64,000 nucleotides of DNA. It comes from Euptelea pleiosperma (Eukaryota; Streptophyta; Magnoliopsida; Ranunculales; Eupteleaceae). Below are positions 39,701 to 51,566 of the stretch, in pieces (within the stretch, counting starts at the first letter, position 1; each line of letters opens with the position of its first letter). The DNA is taken from the NCBI GenBank assembly GCA_035048495.1, contig CM068546.1, forward strand, positions 16,808,435-16,872,434, read 5' to 3'. The position numbers and the translations under genes were made by a program. The notes beneath the pieces are model-generated. The model was given only the letters and a program-made list of their open reading frames with translations. It was not told where the DNA came from and did no database searches.

Positions 39701-42378
39701 GCTTACTTGTTTCGACAGTCATAAATCTTGTTCAAACACTTCAAATGTGTTGAAACAATTGTAATGGAAGAATTCGAGTCTAAATACGAGGTCCGGTTGC
39801 GAAAAAGTCACAAGTTATAGGCTTCGGAATGTAACCCACAAACTAAGTCCAATTTGAGACGTTCACGCACGGATGGAGCTAACTTGTTTTGACTGTCACG
39901 AATCTTGTTTCAACACTTCAAATGTGTTGCAATGATAGTAATGGAAGAGTTTGAGTCCAATTACGAGGTCCGGTTGCGAAAAAGTCACAAGTTATAGGCT
40001 TCGGAATGTAACACACAAACTGAGTCTAATTTGAGACGTTCACGCACGGATGCAGCAAACTTGTTTCGACTGTCCCGAATCTTGTTCCAACACTTCAAAT
40101 GTGTTGAAACAATAGTAATGGAAGAATTCGAGTCTAATTACTAGGTTCGGTTGCGAAAAAGTCACAAGTTATTGGCTTCGGAATGTAACACACAAACTGA
40201 GTCCAATTTGAGACATTGACTCACGGATGGAGCTAACTTGTTTCGCCTATCCCGAATCTTGTTCCAATACTTCAAATGTATTGAAACAATAATAGTGGAA
40301 GAGTTTGAGTCCAATTACGAGGTCCGGTTGAGAAAAAGTCACAAGTTATAGGCTTCCAAATGTAACACACAAACTGAGTCCAATTTGAGACGTTGACGCA
40401 CGGAAGGAGCTAACTTGTTTCGACAGTCATAAATCTTATTCAAACACTTCAAATGTGTTGAAACAATTATAATGGAAGAATTCGAGTCTAATTACGAGGT
40501 CCGGTTGCGAAAAAGTCACAAGTTGTAGGCTTCGGAATGTAACACACAAACTGAGTCCAATTTGAGACGTTCACGCACGGATGGAGCTAACTTGTTTCGA
40601 CTGTCCCAAATCTTGTTCCAACACTTCAAATGTGTTGAAACAATAGTAATGGAAGAATTCGAGTCTAATTACGAGGTTCGGTTGCGAAAAAGTCACAAGT
40701 TATAGGCTTCGGAATGTAACATACAAACTGAGTCCAATTTGAGACGTTGACGCACGGATGGAGCTAACTTGATTCGCCTATCCCGAATCTTGTTCCAATA
40801 CTTCAAATGTGTTGAAAAAATAATAATGGAAGAGTTTGAGTCCAATTACGAGGTCCGATTGCGAGAAAGTCTCAAGTTATAGGCTTCGGAATGTAACACA
40901 CAAACTGAGTCCAATTTGAGACGTTGACGCACGGATGGAGCTAACTTGTTTCGACAGTGATAAATCTTGTTCCAACACTTCAAATGTGTTGAAACAATTG
41001 TAATGGAAGAATTCGAGTCTAATTACGAGGTCCAGTTGCGAAAAAGTCACAAGTTATAGGCTTCGGAATGTAGCACACAAACTGAGTCTAATTTGAGACG
41101 TTCACGCACGGATGGAGCAAACTTGTTTCGACTGTCCCGAATCTTGTTCCAACACTTCAAATGTGTTGAAACAAGAGTAATGGAAGAATTCGAGTCTAAT
41201 TACATGGTTCGGTTGCGAAAAGTCACAAGTTATAGGCTTCGGAATGTAACACACAAACTGAGTCCAATTAGAGACGTTGACGCACGGATGGAGCTAACTT
41301 GTTTTGACTGTCACGAATCTTGTTTCAACACTTCAAATGTGTTGCAATGATAGTAATGGAAAAGTTTGAGTCCAATTACGAGGTCCGGTTGCGAAAAAGT
41401 CACAAGTTATAGGCTTCGGAATGTAACACACAAACTGAGTCCAATTTGAGACGTTGACGCACGGATGGAGCTAACTTGTTTCGCCTATCCCGAATCTGGT
41501 TCCAATACTTCAAATGTGTTGAAACAATAATAATGGAAGAGTTTGAGTCGAATTACGAGGTCCGATTGCGAGAAAGTCTCAAGTTATAGGCTTCGGAATG
41601 TAACACACAAACTGAGTCCAATTTGAGACGTTGACGCACGGATGGAGCTAACTTGTTTCGACAGTTATAAATCTTGTTCAAACACTTAAAATGTGTTGAA
41701 ACAATTATAATGGAAGAATTCAAGTCTAATTACGAGGTCCGGTTGCGAAAAAGTCACAAGTTGTAGGCTTCGGAATGTAACACACAAACTGAGTCCAATT
41801 TGAGACGTTGACGCACGGATGGAGCTAACTTGTTTCGCCTATCCCGAATCTTGTTCAAATACTTCAAATGTGTTGAAGAAATAATGGAAGAGTTTGAGTC
41901 CAATTACGAGGTCCGGTTCCGAAAAAGTCACAAGTTATAGGCTTCGGAATGTAACACACAAACTGAGTCCAATTTGAGACGTTGACGCACGGATGGAGCT
42001 AACTTGTTTCGACAGTGATAAATCTTGTTCCAACACTTCAAATGTGTTGAAACAATTGTAAGTGAAAAATTCGAGTCTAATTACGTAGTCCGGTTGCGAA
42101 AAAGTCACAAGTTATAGGCTTCGGAATGTAGCACACAAACTGAGTCCAATATGAGACGTTGACGCACGGATGGAGCTAACTTGTTTCGACTGTCCCGAAT
42201 CTTGTTCCAACACTTCAATTGTGCTGTAACAATAGTAATGGAAGAATTCGAGTCTAATTACGAGGTCCGGTTGCGAAAAAGTCACAAGTTATAGGCTTCA
42301 GAATGTAACACACAAACTGAGTCCAATTTGAGACGTTGACGCACGGATGGAGCTAACTTGTTTTGACTATCACGAATC

Positions 42379-42409
42379 TTGTTGCAACACTTCAAATGTG
42401 TTGCAACAA
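42379..42409. repeat. Perfect 12-bp inverted repeat with 7-base loop
   Basis: The left arm ttgttgcaacac and right arm gtgttgcaacaa flank ttcaaat. It is the best form of the dyad present in nearly every monomer, where usually only caacac/gtgttg pairs without mismatch. Identical dyads are at 50,159-50,189 and 63,250-63,280, all in copies of the same D monomer. Confidence 0.9.
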
Positions 42410-43962
42410 TAGTAATGGAAGAGTTTGAGTCCAATTACGAGGTCCGATTGCGAAAAAGTCACAAGTTATAGGCTTCGGAATGTAACACACAAACTGAGTC
42501 CAATTTGAGACGTTGACGCACGGATGGAGCTAACTTGTTTCGACAGTTATAAATCTTGTTCAAACACTTCAAATGTGTTGAAACAATTGTAATGGAAGAA
42601 TTGGAGTCTAATTACGAGGTCCGGTTACGAAAAAGTCACAAGTTATAGGCTTCGGAATGTAACACACAACTGAGTCCAATTTGAGAAGTTCACGGACGGA
42701 TGGAGCTAACTTGTTTCAATTGTCCCGAATCTTGTTCCAACACTTCAAATATGTTGAAACAATAGTAATGGAAGAATTCGAGTCTAATTACGAGGTTCGG
42801 TTGCGAAAAAGTCACAAGTTATAGGCTTCGGAATGTAACATACAAACAGAGTCCAATTTGAGACGTTGACGCACGGATGGAGCTACCTTGTTTCGACAGT
42901 GAAAAATCTTGTTCCAACACTTCAATTGTGTTGAAACAATTGTAATGGAAGAATTCGAGTCTAATTACGAGGTCCGGTTGCGAAAAAGCCACAAGTTATA
43001 GGCTTCGGAATGTAACACACAAACTGAGTCTAATTTGAGACGTTCACGCACGGATGGAGCAAACTTGTTTCGACTGTCCCGAATCTTGTTCCAACACTTC
43101 AAATGTGTTGAAACAATAGTAATGGAAGAATTCGAGTCTAATTACAAGGTTCGATTGCGAAAAAGTCACAAGTTATAGGCTTCAGAATGTAACACACAAA
43201 CTGAGTCCAATTTGAGACGTTGACTCACGGATGGAGCTAACTTGTTTCGCCTATCCCGAATCTTGTTCCAATGCTTCAAATGTGTTGAAACAATAATAAT
43301 GGAAGAGTTTGAGTCCAATTACGAGGTCCGGTTACGAAAAAGTCACAAGTTATAGGCTTCGGAATGTAACACACAAACTGAGTCCAATTTGAGATGTTGA
43401 CGCACGGATGGAGCTAACTTGTTTCGACAGTCATAAATCTTGTTCAAACACTTCAAATTTGTTGAAACAATTGTAATGGAAGAATTCGAGTCTAATTACG
43501 AGGTCCGGTTGAGCAAAAGTCACAAGTTATAGGCTTCGGAATGTAACACACAAACTGATTTCAATTTGAGACGTTGACGCACGGAAGGAGCTAACTTGTT
43601 TCGACAGTCATAAATCTTGTTCAAACACTTCAAATGTGTTGAAACAATTATAATGGAAGAATTTGAGTCTAATTACGAGGTCCGGTTGCGAAAAAGTCAC
43701 AAGTTGTAGGCTTCGGAATGTAACACACAAACTGAGTCCAATTTGAGACGTTGACGAACGGATGGAGCTAACTTATTTCGACAGTCATAAATCTTGTTCA
43801 AACACTTCAAATGTGTTGAAACAATTATAATGGAAGAATTCGAGTCTAATTACGAGGTCCGGTTGCGAAAAAGTCACAAGTTGTAGGCTTCGGAATGTAA
43901 CACACAAACTGAGTCCAATTTGAGACGTTCACGCACGGATGGAGCTAACTTGTTTCGACTGT

Positions 43963-46900
43963 CCCGAATCTTGTTCCAATACTTCAAATGTGTTGAAAAA
44001 ATAATAATGGAAGAGTTTGAGTCCAATTACGAGGTCCGGTTGCGAAAAAGTCACAAGTTATAGGCTTCGGAATGTAACACACAACTGAGTCCAATTTGAG
44101 ACGTTCACGCACGGATGGAGCTAACTTGTTTCAACTGTCCCGAATATTGTTCCAACACTTCAAATATGTTGAAACAATAGTAATGGAAGAATTCGAGTCT
44201 AATTACGAGGTTCGGTTGTGAAAAAGTCACAAGTTATAGGCTTCGGAATGTAACATACAAACTGAGTCCAATTTGAGACGTTGACGCACGGATGGAGCTA
44301 ACTTGTTTCGACAGTGATAAATCTTGTTCCAACACTTCAATTGTGTTGAAACAATTGTAATGGAAGAATTCGAGTCTAATTACGAGGTCCGGTTGCGAAA
44401 AAGCCACAAGTTATAGGCTTCGGAATGTAATACAAAAACTGAGTCTAATTTGAGACGTTCACGCACAGATGGAGCAAACTTGTTTCGACTGTCCCGAATC
44501 TTGTTCCAACACTTCAAATGTGTTGAAACAATAGTAATGGAAGAATTCGAGTCTAATTACAAGGTTCGGTTGCGAAAAAGTCACAAGTTATAGGCTTCGG
44601 AATGTAACACACAAACTGAGTCCAATTTGAGACGTTGACTCACGGATGGAGCTAACTTGTTTCGCCTATCCCGAATCTTGTTCCAATACTTCAAATGTGT
44701 TGAAACAATAATAGTGGAAGAGTTTGAGTTCAATTACGAGGTCCGGTTACGAAAAAGTCACAAGTTACAGGCTTCGGAATGTAACACACAAACTGAGTCT
44801 AATTTGAGGCGTTGACGCATGGATGGAGATAACTTGTTTCGACAGTCATAAATCTTGTTCAAACACTTCAAATTTGTTGAATAAATAGTAATGGAAGAAT
44901 TCGAGTCTAATTACGAGGTCCGGTTGAGAAAAAGTCACAAGTTATAGGCTTCAGAATGTAACACACAAACTGAGTCCAATTTGAGACATTGACGCACGGA
45001 AGGAGCTAACTTGTTTCGACAGTCATAAATCTTGTTCAAACACTTCAAATTTGTTGAATAAATAGTAATGGAAGAATTCGAGTCTAATTACGAGGTCCGG
45101 TTGCGAAAAAGTCACAAGTTGTAGGCTTCGGAATGTAACACACAAACTGAGTCCAATTTGAGACGTTCACGCACGGATGGAGCTAACTTGTTTCGACTGT
45201 CCCAAATCTTGTTCCAACACTTCAAATGTGTTGAAACAATAGTAATGGAAGAATTCGAGTCTAATTACGAGGTTCGGTTGCGAAAAAGTCACAAGTTATA
45301 GGCTTCGGAATGTAACATACAAACTGAGTCCAATTTGAGACGTTGACGCACGGATGGAGCTAACTTGTTTTGACTATCACGAATCTTGTTTCAACACTTC
45401 AAATGTGTTGCAACAATAGTAATGGAAGAGTTTGAGTCCAATTACGAGGTCCGGTTGCGAAAAAGTCACAAGTTATAGGCTTCGGAATGTAACACACAAA
45501 CTGAGTCCAATTTGAGACGTTGACGCACGGATGGAGCTTACTTGTTTCGACAGTCATAAATCTTGTTCAAACACTTCAAATGTGTTGAAACAATTGTAAT
45601 GGAAGAATTCGAGTCTAAATACGAGGTCCGGTTGCGAAAAAGTCACAAGTTATAGGCTTCGGAATGTAACCCACAAACTAAGTCCAATTTGAGACGTTCA
45701 CGCACGGATGGAGCTAACTTGTTTTGACTGTCACGAATCTTGTTTCAACACTTCAAATGTGTTGCAATGATAGTAATGGAAGAGTTTGAGTCCAATTACG
45801 AGGTCCGGTTGCGAAAAAGTCACAAGTTATAGGCTTCGGAATGTAACACACAAACTGAGTCCAATTTGAGACGTTGACGCACGGATGGAGCTAACTTGTT
45901 TCGACAGTGATAAATCTTGTTCCAACACTTCAAATGTGTTGAAACAATTGTAATGGAAGAATTCGAGTCTAATTACGAGGTCCAGTTGCGAAAAAGTCAC
46001 AAGTTATAGGCTTCGGAATGTAGCACACAAACTGAGTCCAATATGAGACGTTGACGCACGGATGGAGCTAACTTGTTTCGACTGTCCCGAATCTTGTTCC
46101 AACACTTCAAATTGCTGTAACAATAGTAATGGAAGAATTCGAGTCTAATTACGAGGTCCGGTTGCGAAAAAGTCACAAGTTATAGGCTTCAGAATGTAAC
46201 ACACAAACTAAGTCCAATTTGAGACGTTGACGCACGGATGGAGCTAACTTGTTTTGACTATCACGAATCTTGTTTCAACACATCAAATGTATTGCAACAA
46301 TAGTAATGGAAGAGTTTGAGTCCAATTACGAGGTCCGGTTGCGAAAAAGTCACAAGTTATAGGCTTCGGAATGTAACACACAAACAGAGTCCAATTTGAG
46401 ACGTTGACGCACGGATGGAGCTATCTTGTTTCGACAGTCATAAATCTTGTTCAAACACTTCAAATGTGTTGAAGCAATTGTAATGGAAGAATTCGAGTCT
46501 AATTACAAGGTCCGGTTGCGAAAAAGTCACAAGTTATAGGCTTCGGAATGTAACCCACAAACTGAGTCCAATTTGAGACGTTCACGCACGGATGGATCTA
46601 ACTTGTTTCGACTGTCCCGAATCTTGTTCCAACACTTCAAATATGTTGAAACAATAGTAATGGAAGAATTCGAGTCTAATTACGAGGTTCGGTTGCGAAA
46701 AAGTCACAAGTTATAGGCTTCGGAATGTAAGATACAAACTGAGTCCAATTTGAGACGTTGACGCACGGATGGAGCTAACTTGTTTCGACAGTGATAAATC
46801 TTGTTCCAACACTTCAAATGTGTTGAAACAATTGTAATGGAAGAATTCGAGTCTAATTACGAGGTCCAGTTGCGAAAAAGTCACAAGTTATAGGCTTCGG

Positions 46901-49900
46901 AATGTAGCACACAAACTGAGTCTAATTTGAGACGTTCACGCACGGATGGAGCAAACTTGTTTCGACTGTCCCGAATCTTGTTCCAACACTTCAAATGTGT
47001 TGAAACAAGAGTAATGGAAGAATTCGAGTCTAATTACATGGTTCGGTTGCGAAAAGTCACAAGTTATAGGCTTCGGAATGTAACACACAAACTGAGTCCA
47101 ATTAGAGACGTTGACGCACGGATGGAGCTAACTTGTTTTGACTGTCACGAATCTTGTTTCAACACTTCAAATGTGTTGCAATGATAGTAATGGAAAAGTT
47201 TGAGTCCAATTACGAGGTCCGGTTGCGAAAAAGTCACAAGTTATAGGCTTCGGAATGTAACACACAAACTGAGTCCAATTTGAGACGTTGACGCACGGAT
47301 GGAGCTAACTTGTTTCGCCTATCCCGAATCTGGTTCCAATACTTCAAATGTGTTGAAACAATAATAATGGAAGAGTTTGAGTCCAATTACGAGGTCCGGT
47401 TCCGAAAAAGTCACAAGTTATAGGCTTCGGAATGTAACACACAAACTGAGTCCAATTTGAGACGTTGACGCACGGATGGAGCTAACTTGTTTTGACTATC
47501 ACGAATCTTATTTCAACACTTCAAATGTGTTGCAACAATAGTAATGGAAGAGTTTGAGTTCAATTACGAGGTCCGGTTGCGAAAAAGTCACAAGTTATAG
47601 GCTTCGGAATGTAACACACAAACTGAATCCAATTTGAGACGTTGACGCACGGATGGAGCTAACTTGTTTCGACAGTCATAAATCTTGTTCAAACACTTCA
47701 AATGTGTTGAAACAATTGTAATGGAAGAATTCGAGTCTAATTACGAGGTCCGGTTGCGAAAAAGCCACAAGTTATAGGCTTCGGAATGTAACACACAAAC
47801 TGAGTCTAATTTGAGACGTTCACGCACGGATGCAGCAAACTTGTTTCGACTGTCCCGAATCTTGTTCCAACACTTCAAATGTGTTGAAACAATAGTAATG
47901 GAAGAATTCGAGTCTAATTACTAGGTTCGGTTGCGAAAAAGTCACAAGTTATTGGCTTCGGAATGTAACACACAAACTGAGTCCAATTTGAGACATTGAC
48001 TCACGGATGGAGCTAACTTGTTTCGCCTATCCCGAATCTTGTTCCAATACTTCAAATGTATTGAAACAATAATAGTGGAAGAGTTTGAGTCCAATTACGA
48101 GGTCCGGTTGAGAAAAAGTCACAAGTTATAGGCTTCCAAATGTAACACACAAACTGAGTCCAATTTGAGACGTTGACGCACGGAAGGAGCTAACTTGTTT
48201 CGACAGTCATAAATCTTATTCAAACACTTCAAATGTGTTGAAACAATTATAATGGAAGAATTCGAGTCTAATTACGAGGTCCGGTTGCGAAAAAGTCACA
48301 AGTTGTAGGCTTCGGAATGTAACACACAAACTGAGTCCAATTTGAGACGTTCACGCACGGATGGAGCTAACTTGTTTCGACTGTCCCAAATCTTGTTCCA
48401 ACACTTCAAATGTGTTGAAACAATAGTAATGGAAGAATTCGAGTCTAATTACGAGGTTCGGTTGCGAAAAAGTCACAAGTTATAGGCTTCGGAATGTAAC
48501 ATACAAACTGAGTCCAATTTGAGACGTTGACGCACGGATGGAGCTAACTTGATTCGCCTATCCCGAATCTTGTTCCAATACTTCAAATGTGTTGAAAAAA
48601 TAATAATGGAAGAGTTTGAGTCCAATTACGAGGTCCGATTGCGAGAAAGTCTCAAGTTATAGGCTTCGGAATGTAACACACAAACTGAGTCCAATTTGAG
48701 ACGTTGACGCACGGATGGAGCTAACTTGTTTCGACAGTGATAAATCTTGTTCCAACACTTCAAATGTGTTGAAACAATTGTAATGGAAGAATTCGAGTCT
48801 AATTACGAGGTCCAGTTGCGAAAAAGTCACAAGTTATAGGCTTCGGAATGTAGCACACAAACTGAGTCTAATTTGAGACGTTCACGCACGGATGGAGCAA
48901 ACTTGTTTCGACTGTCCCGAATCTTGTTCCAACACTTCAAATGTGTTGAAACAAGAGTAATGGAAGAATTCGAGTCTAATTACATGGTTCGGTTGCGAAA
49001 AGTCACAAGTTATAGGCTTCGGAATGTAACACACAAACTGAGTCCAATTAGAGACGTTGACGCACGGATGGAGCTAACTTGTTTTGACTGTCACGAATCT
49101 TGTTTCAACACTTCAAATGTGTTGCAATGATAGTAATGGAAAAGTTTGAGTCCAATTACGAGGTCCGGTTGCGAAAAAGTCACAAGTTATAGGCTTCGGA
49201 ATGTAACACACAAACTGAGTCCAATTTGAGACGTTGACGCACGGATGGAGCTAACTTGTTTCGCCTATCCCGAATCTGGTTCCAATACTTCAAATGTGTT
49301 GAAACAATAATAATGGAAGAGTTTGAGTCGAATTACGAGGTCCGATTGCGAGAAAGTCTCAAGTTATAGGCTTCGGAATGTAACACACAAACTGAGTCCA
49401 ATTTGAGACGTTGACGCACGGATGGAGCTAACTTGTTTCGACAGTTATAAATCTTGTTCAAACACTTAAAATGTGTTGAAACAATTATAATGGAAGAATT
49501 CAAGTCTAATTACGAGGTCCGGTTGCGAAAAAGTCACAAGTTGTAGGCTTCGGAATGTAACACACAAACTGAGTCCAATTTGAGACGTTGACGCACGGAT
49601 GGAGCTAACTTGTTTCGCCTATCCCGAATCTTGTTCAAATACTTCAAATGTGTTGAAGAAATAATGGAAGAGTTTGAGTCCAATTACGAGGTCCGGTTCC
49701 GAAAAAGTCACAAGTTATAGGCTTCGGAATGTAACACACAAACTGAGTCCAATTTGAGACGTTGACGCACGGATGGAGCTAACTTGTTTCGACAGTGATA
49801 AATCTTGTTCCAACACTTCAAATGTGTTGAAACAATTGTAAGTGAAAAATTCGAGTCTAATTACGTAGTCCGGTTGCGAAAAAGTCACAAGTTATAGGCT

Positions 49901-51566
49901 TCGGAATGTAGCACACAAACTGAGTCCAATATGAGACGTTGACGCACGGATGGAGCTAACTTGTTTCGACTGTCCCGAATCTTGTTCCAACACTTCAATT
50001 GTGCTGTAACAATAGTAATGGAAGAATTCGAGTCTAATTACGAGGTCCGGTTGCGAAAAAGTCACAAGTTATAGGCTTCAGAATGTAACACACAAACTGA
50101 GTCCAATTTGAGACGTTGACGCACGGATGGAGCTAACTTGTTTTGACTATCACGAATCTTGTTGCAACACTTCAAATGTGTTGCAACAATAGTAATGGAA
50201 GAGTTTGAGTCCAATTACGAGGTCCGATTGCGAAAAAGTCACAAGTTATAGGCTTCGGAATGTAACACACAAACTGAGTCCAATTTGAGACGTTGACGCA
50301 CGGATGGAGCTAACTTGTTTCGACAGTTATAAATCTTGTTCAAACACTTCAAATGTGTTGAAACAATTGTAATGGAAGAATTGGAGTCTAATTACGAGGT
50401 CCGGTTACGAAAAAGTCACAAGTTATAGGCTTCGGAATGTAACACACAACTGAGTCCAATTTGAGAAGTTCACGGACGGATGGAGCTAACTTGTTTCAAT
50501 TGTCCCGAATCTTGTTCCAACACTTCAAATATGTTGAAACAATAGTAATGGAAGAATTCGAGTCTAATTACGAGGTTCGGTTGCGAAAAAGTCACAAGTT
50601 ATAGGCTTCGGAATGTAACATACAAACAGAGTCCAATTTGAGACGTTGACGCACGGATGGAGCTACCTTGTTTCGACAGTGAAAAATCTTGTTCCAACAC
50701 TTCAATTGTGTTGAAACAATTGTAATGGAAGAATTCGAGTCTAATTACGAGGTCCGGTTGCGAAAAAGCCACAAGTTATAGGCTTCGGAATGTAACACAC
50801 AAACTGAGTCTAATTTGAGACGTTCACGCACGGATGGAGCAAACTTGTTTCGACTGTCCCGAATCTTGTTCCAACACTTCAAATGTGTTGAAACAATAGT
50901 AATGGAAGAATTCGAGTCTAATTACAAGGTTCGATTGCGAAAAAGTCACAAGTTATAGGCTTCAGAATGTAACACACAAACTGAGTCCAATTTGAGACGT
51001 TGACTCACGGATGGAGCTAACTTGTTTCGCCTATCCCGAATCTTGTTCCAATGCTTCAAATGTGTTGAAACAATAATAATGGAAGAGTTTGAGTCCAATT
51101 ACGAGGTCCGGTTACGAAAAAGTCACAAGTTATAGGCTTCGGAATGTAACACACAAACTGAGTCCAATTTGAGATGTTGACGCACGGATGGAGCTAACTT
51201 GTTTCGACAGTCATAAATCTTGTTCAAACACTTCAAATTTGTTGAAACAATTGTAATGGAAGAATTCGAGTCTAATTACGAGGTCCGGTTGAGCAAAAGT
51301 CACAAGTTATAGGCTTCGGAATGTAACACACAAACTGATTTCAATTTGAGACGTTGACGCACGGAAGGAGCTAACTTGTTTCGACAGTCATAAATCTTGT
51401 TCAAACACTTCAAATGTGTTGAAACAATTATAATGAAGAATTTGAGTCTAATTACGAGGTCCGGTTGCGAAAAAGTCACAAGTTGTAGGCTTCGGAATGT
51501 AACACACAAACTGAGTCCAATTTGAGACGTTGACGCACGGATGGAGCTAACTTATTTCGACAGTGA
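43963..51566. repeat. Higher-order repeat, 44 monomers, copy 2
   Basis: It follows copy 1 at an offset of 7,911 up to 36,699, then 7,957 up to about 39,700, then 7,780 to about 43,787. The last step equals one missing 177-bp monomer (the E present near 39,913 in copy 1). Shared private variants include tgcagcaaac (40,050 and 47,830), attggcttc, cttgattcgcc, gcgagaaagtctcaag, acttaaaatg, aagtgaaaaattcg and gagcaaaagtcac. After 51,566 cagtgataaatc replaces cagtcataaatc and the match ends. Confidence 0.88.

Larger units (their letters stand above)
36052..43962. repeat. Higher-order repeat, 45 monomers (7,911 bp), copy 1
   Basis: Class order B-G-F-A-B-C-C-A-D-C-E-F-A-D-C-G-F-A-E-B-D-C-E-A-B-C-A-B-F-A-E-B-C-B-F-A-D-C-G-F-A-B-C-C-C. 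It is shorter than 45 x 177 because of a 46-bp deletion at 36,699 and small indels (for example gttgaagaaataatgg near 41,875). It contains an internal near-repeat, the F-A-E-B group at 38,851-39,480 and 40,975-41,600, offset about 2,123. Copy 2 follows directly, so the two form a tandem duplication. I verified homology at more than twenty marker sites. Confidence 0.88.
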
